A stretch of DNA of 14,945 nucleotides. Source: Cyanothece sp. UBA12306 (GTDB taxonomy: Bacteria; Cyanobacteriota; Cyanobacteriia; Cyanobacteriales; Microcystaceae). The DNA lies in NCBI GenBank assembly GCA_003448685.1, contig DLXW01000015.1:12375-27319 (forward strand). Direction: 5' to 3'. Each line of letters starts with the position of its first letter. Within the stretch, counting starts at the first letter, position 1. The notes beneath the pieces are model-generated. The model did not search any database. It had not been told where the DNA came from and was given only the letters and a program-made list of their open reading frames with translations. The position numbers were made by a program, and so were the translations under genes. Shown piece by piece: positions 13,490 to 14,945 of this stretch.

Positions 13490-14945
13490 ATGGTGCAACT
13501 GTCCCCCAAAACGGAAACCATTACTCACGAAACTCCTCTCGAAACCGCTACTCTTGACGTAAAAGGGATGAAATGCGCTGGATGTGTCAAAGCAGTAGAA
13601 AGACAACTATCTCAACAGTCTGGGGTCATCTCTGCTTGCGTTAACCTAATTACCGAAGTAGCTGTCGTTAAGTATGTATCAAAGGAAGTAGAACCGGAAA
13701 CTTTAGTCGAAAAACTCACTAAAGTCGGCTTTCCTGCTAATATTCGGGATTCTGAAGCCATTACCGTCACTCAAACCCATCTCAACGCAGTTCAACGCAA
13801 AGAAGAAGAAAAACGACAACACCTCTCCAAGTTAGGAACTGCGGGTATTTTATTAATCTTTTCGGGACTAGGCCATCTACAACATTTAGGAGGGCCAACC
13901 ATTCCCCTAGTGAGTAATATCTGGTTTCATGCAGGTTTAGCCACTTTAGCCCTATTAATTGCAGGAAGAGAGATTATTATCGATGGTTGGCGAGGATTGC
14001 GTCATGGCATGGCTAATATGAATACTTTAGTCGCCTTGGGAACTCTCAGTGCCTATTTTGCCAGTGCGATCGCCCTACTCTTTCCCCAATTGGGTTGGGA
14101 ATGCTTCTTTGATGAACCCGTGATGCTCTTGGGGTTTATTCTGTTAGGTCGTACCCTAGAAGCAGGGGCCAGAAATCGTGCCTCAGCAGCTTTAGAAGCC
14201 CTAATAGCCCTCCAACCAGCCGTTGCTAGATTAATTGGCGATCCCTTGGCCAACGACCCTTCTAGCATCGAAATTCCCGTAGAACAGGTTCGAGTGGGTG
14301 AATGGTTAAGAGTTCTTCCTGGGGAAAAAATACCCGTGGATGGGGAAGTGGTAGCAGGAGAAACCCTCATTGATGAGTCTTTAGTAACAGGGGAGTCCTT
14401 ACCTGTGGCCAAAGAACCAGGAGATAGGGTGATCGGAGGAACCCTCAACCAATCGGGAGCGATCGCCATTAAAGCCACTCGCATTGGAACTGATACCACT
14501 TTAGCTCAAATTATCGCCTCGGTCGAAGAAGCCCAAACTCGCAAGGCCCCAATTCAACAATTTGTAGATACAGTAGCTGGTTATTTCGCCTTCGGGGTGA
14601 TGGCGATCGCTTTACTAACTTTTCTCTTTTGGATCGGTATAGGAACCAAAATCTATCCCCAAGTTCTCACCCTGACTAATCATCATGAAGTCAGAAGTAG
14701 TTTTGATCAGGAGAATTTAGAGGGTGGAATAACGAGTTTACAGCCTAAAAAGCGGGGTTTTAGCCACAATAATTTTGATAACCAGCCAATGGAAATGGCC
14801 ATTACTACCTCACCAGTAGTCTTGAGTTTAAAATTAGCGATCGCTGTTTTAGTGGTAGCCTGTCCCTGTGCCTTGGGTTTAGCCACTCCCACCGCTATTT
14901 TAGTCGGAACGGGTATCGGCGCTGAACGGGGGTTACTCATTAAAG
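13490..14945 (+). CDS. ctaA: Copper-transporting P1B-type ATPase, CtaA-like (partial, 5' part)
   Basis: The frame from ATG 13490 runs open to the window end (485 residues), so the phosphorylation DKTGT and ATP-binding domains lie outside. An N-terminal HMA domain carries [12 protein letters not shown] (26-37; C29 and C32 bind Cu(I)). Four hydrophobic segments follow, then the actuator domain with VTGESLPV (TGES at 300-303), then a span pair with the ion-selecting CPC at 458-460 in [15 protein letters not shown]. The N-terminus MVQLSPKT and the GMKCAGC rather than GMRCAAC motif fit CtaA, the plasma-membrane copper importer supplying plastocyanin via PacS, rather than PacS itself. The loop before the CPC span (about 386-443) is unusually long. 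Four HIP1 octamers lie in this gene. Confidence 0.9.
   Translation, partial: MVQLSPKTETITHETPLETATLDVKGMKCAGCVKAVERQLSQQSGVISACVNLITEVAVVKYVSKEVEPETLVEKLTKVGFPANIRDSEAITVTQTHLNAVQRKEEEKRQHLSKLGTAGILLIFSGLGHLQHLGGPTIPLVSNIWFHAGLATLALLIAGREIIIDGWRGLRHGMANMNTLVALGTLSAYFASAIALLFPQLGWECFFDEPVMLLGFILLGRTLEAGARNRASAALEALIALQPAVARLIGDPLANDPSSIEIPVEQVRVGEWLRVLPGEKIPVDGEVVAGETLIDESLVTGESLPVAKEPGDRVIGGTLNQSGAIAIKATRIGTDTTLAQIIASVEEAQTRKAPIQQFVDTVAGYFAFGVMAIALLTFLFWIGIGTKIYPQVLTLTNHHEVRSSFDQENLEGGITSLQPKKRGFSHNNFDNQPMEMAITTSPVVLSLKLAIAVLVVACPCALGLATPTAILVGTGIGAERGLLIK

Noticed and set aside
14053..14499. Minus-strand open frame of 148 codons
   Set aside because: It lies wholly antisense to the well-supported actuator domain of the copper ATPase, and its protein is low-complexity with no family features.

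Overview
The window is chromosomal DNA of a unicellular cyanobacterium. The evidence is the paired carboxysome shell genes ccmK3-ccmK4, a CtaA-type copper ATPase, many HIP1 octamers (GCGATCGC), Uma2/DUF820 genes and dispersed heptamer and palindromic repeats. The low GC content and gene content resemble the Crocosphaera/Cyanothece group. That placement is inference, not a database result.

Layout. 1-1083: 3' end of tldD, a spacer with heptamer repeats, then a 56-aa membrane peptide gene overlapping a GNAT acetyltransferase gene. 1113-2837 (minus): a 574-aa protein of unknown function with weak glycosyltransferase-like features. 3009-4736: sdhA, standing alone. 4737-5259: a gene-free spacer holding a 91-bp element with inverted ends, a terminator and several palindromic repeats. 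5260-6613: a decayed TPR locus (minus) whose 5' part is cut off by a stop, beside a plus-strand scrap of another gene. 6614-6973: more repeat copies, one ending 27 bp upstream of ccmK3. 6974-7757: ccmK3 and ccmK4, closed by a strong hairpin.

7825-10263 is an AT-rich, HIP1-free accessory stretch. It holds two small minus-strand hypothetical genes and a restriction-modification pair: a Dam-family D12 adenine methyltransferase overlapping a restriction endonuclease gene that ends early next to a DUF29-like scrap. 10374-11757 returns to ordinary genes (a YiaA/B-like membrane protein and a PfkB-family sugar/nucleoside kinase). 11799-13263 (minus) holds an intact Uma2 gene and then two small membrane ORFs lying between an N-terminal and a C-terminal remnant of a second Uma2 gene. 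13490-14945 is the 5' part of a copper P1B-ATPase (ctaA-like), cut by the window end.

The housekeeping genes serve separate roles: protein maturation, respiration, CO2 fixation, nucleoside/sugar phosphorylation and copper supply to photosynthetic membranes. The more unusual content is genome decay and small-repeat activity. Short palindromic elements have entered TPR linkers in frame, the CtaA loop appears to contain repeat-derived sequence, and several genes (restriction enzyme, TPR protein, Uma2) survive only as parts. I saw no CRISPR array, rRNA, tRNA or transposase gene.
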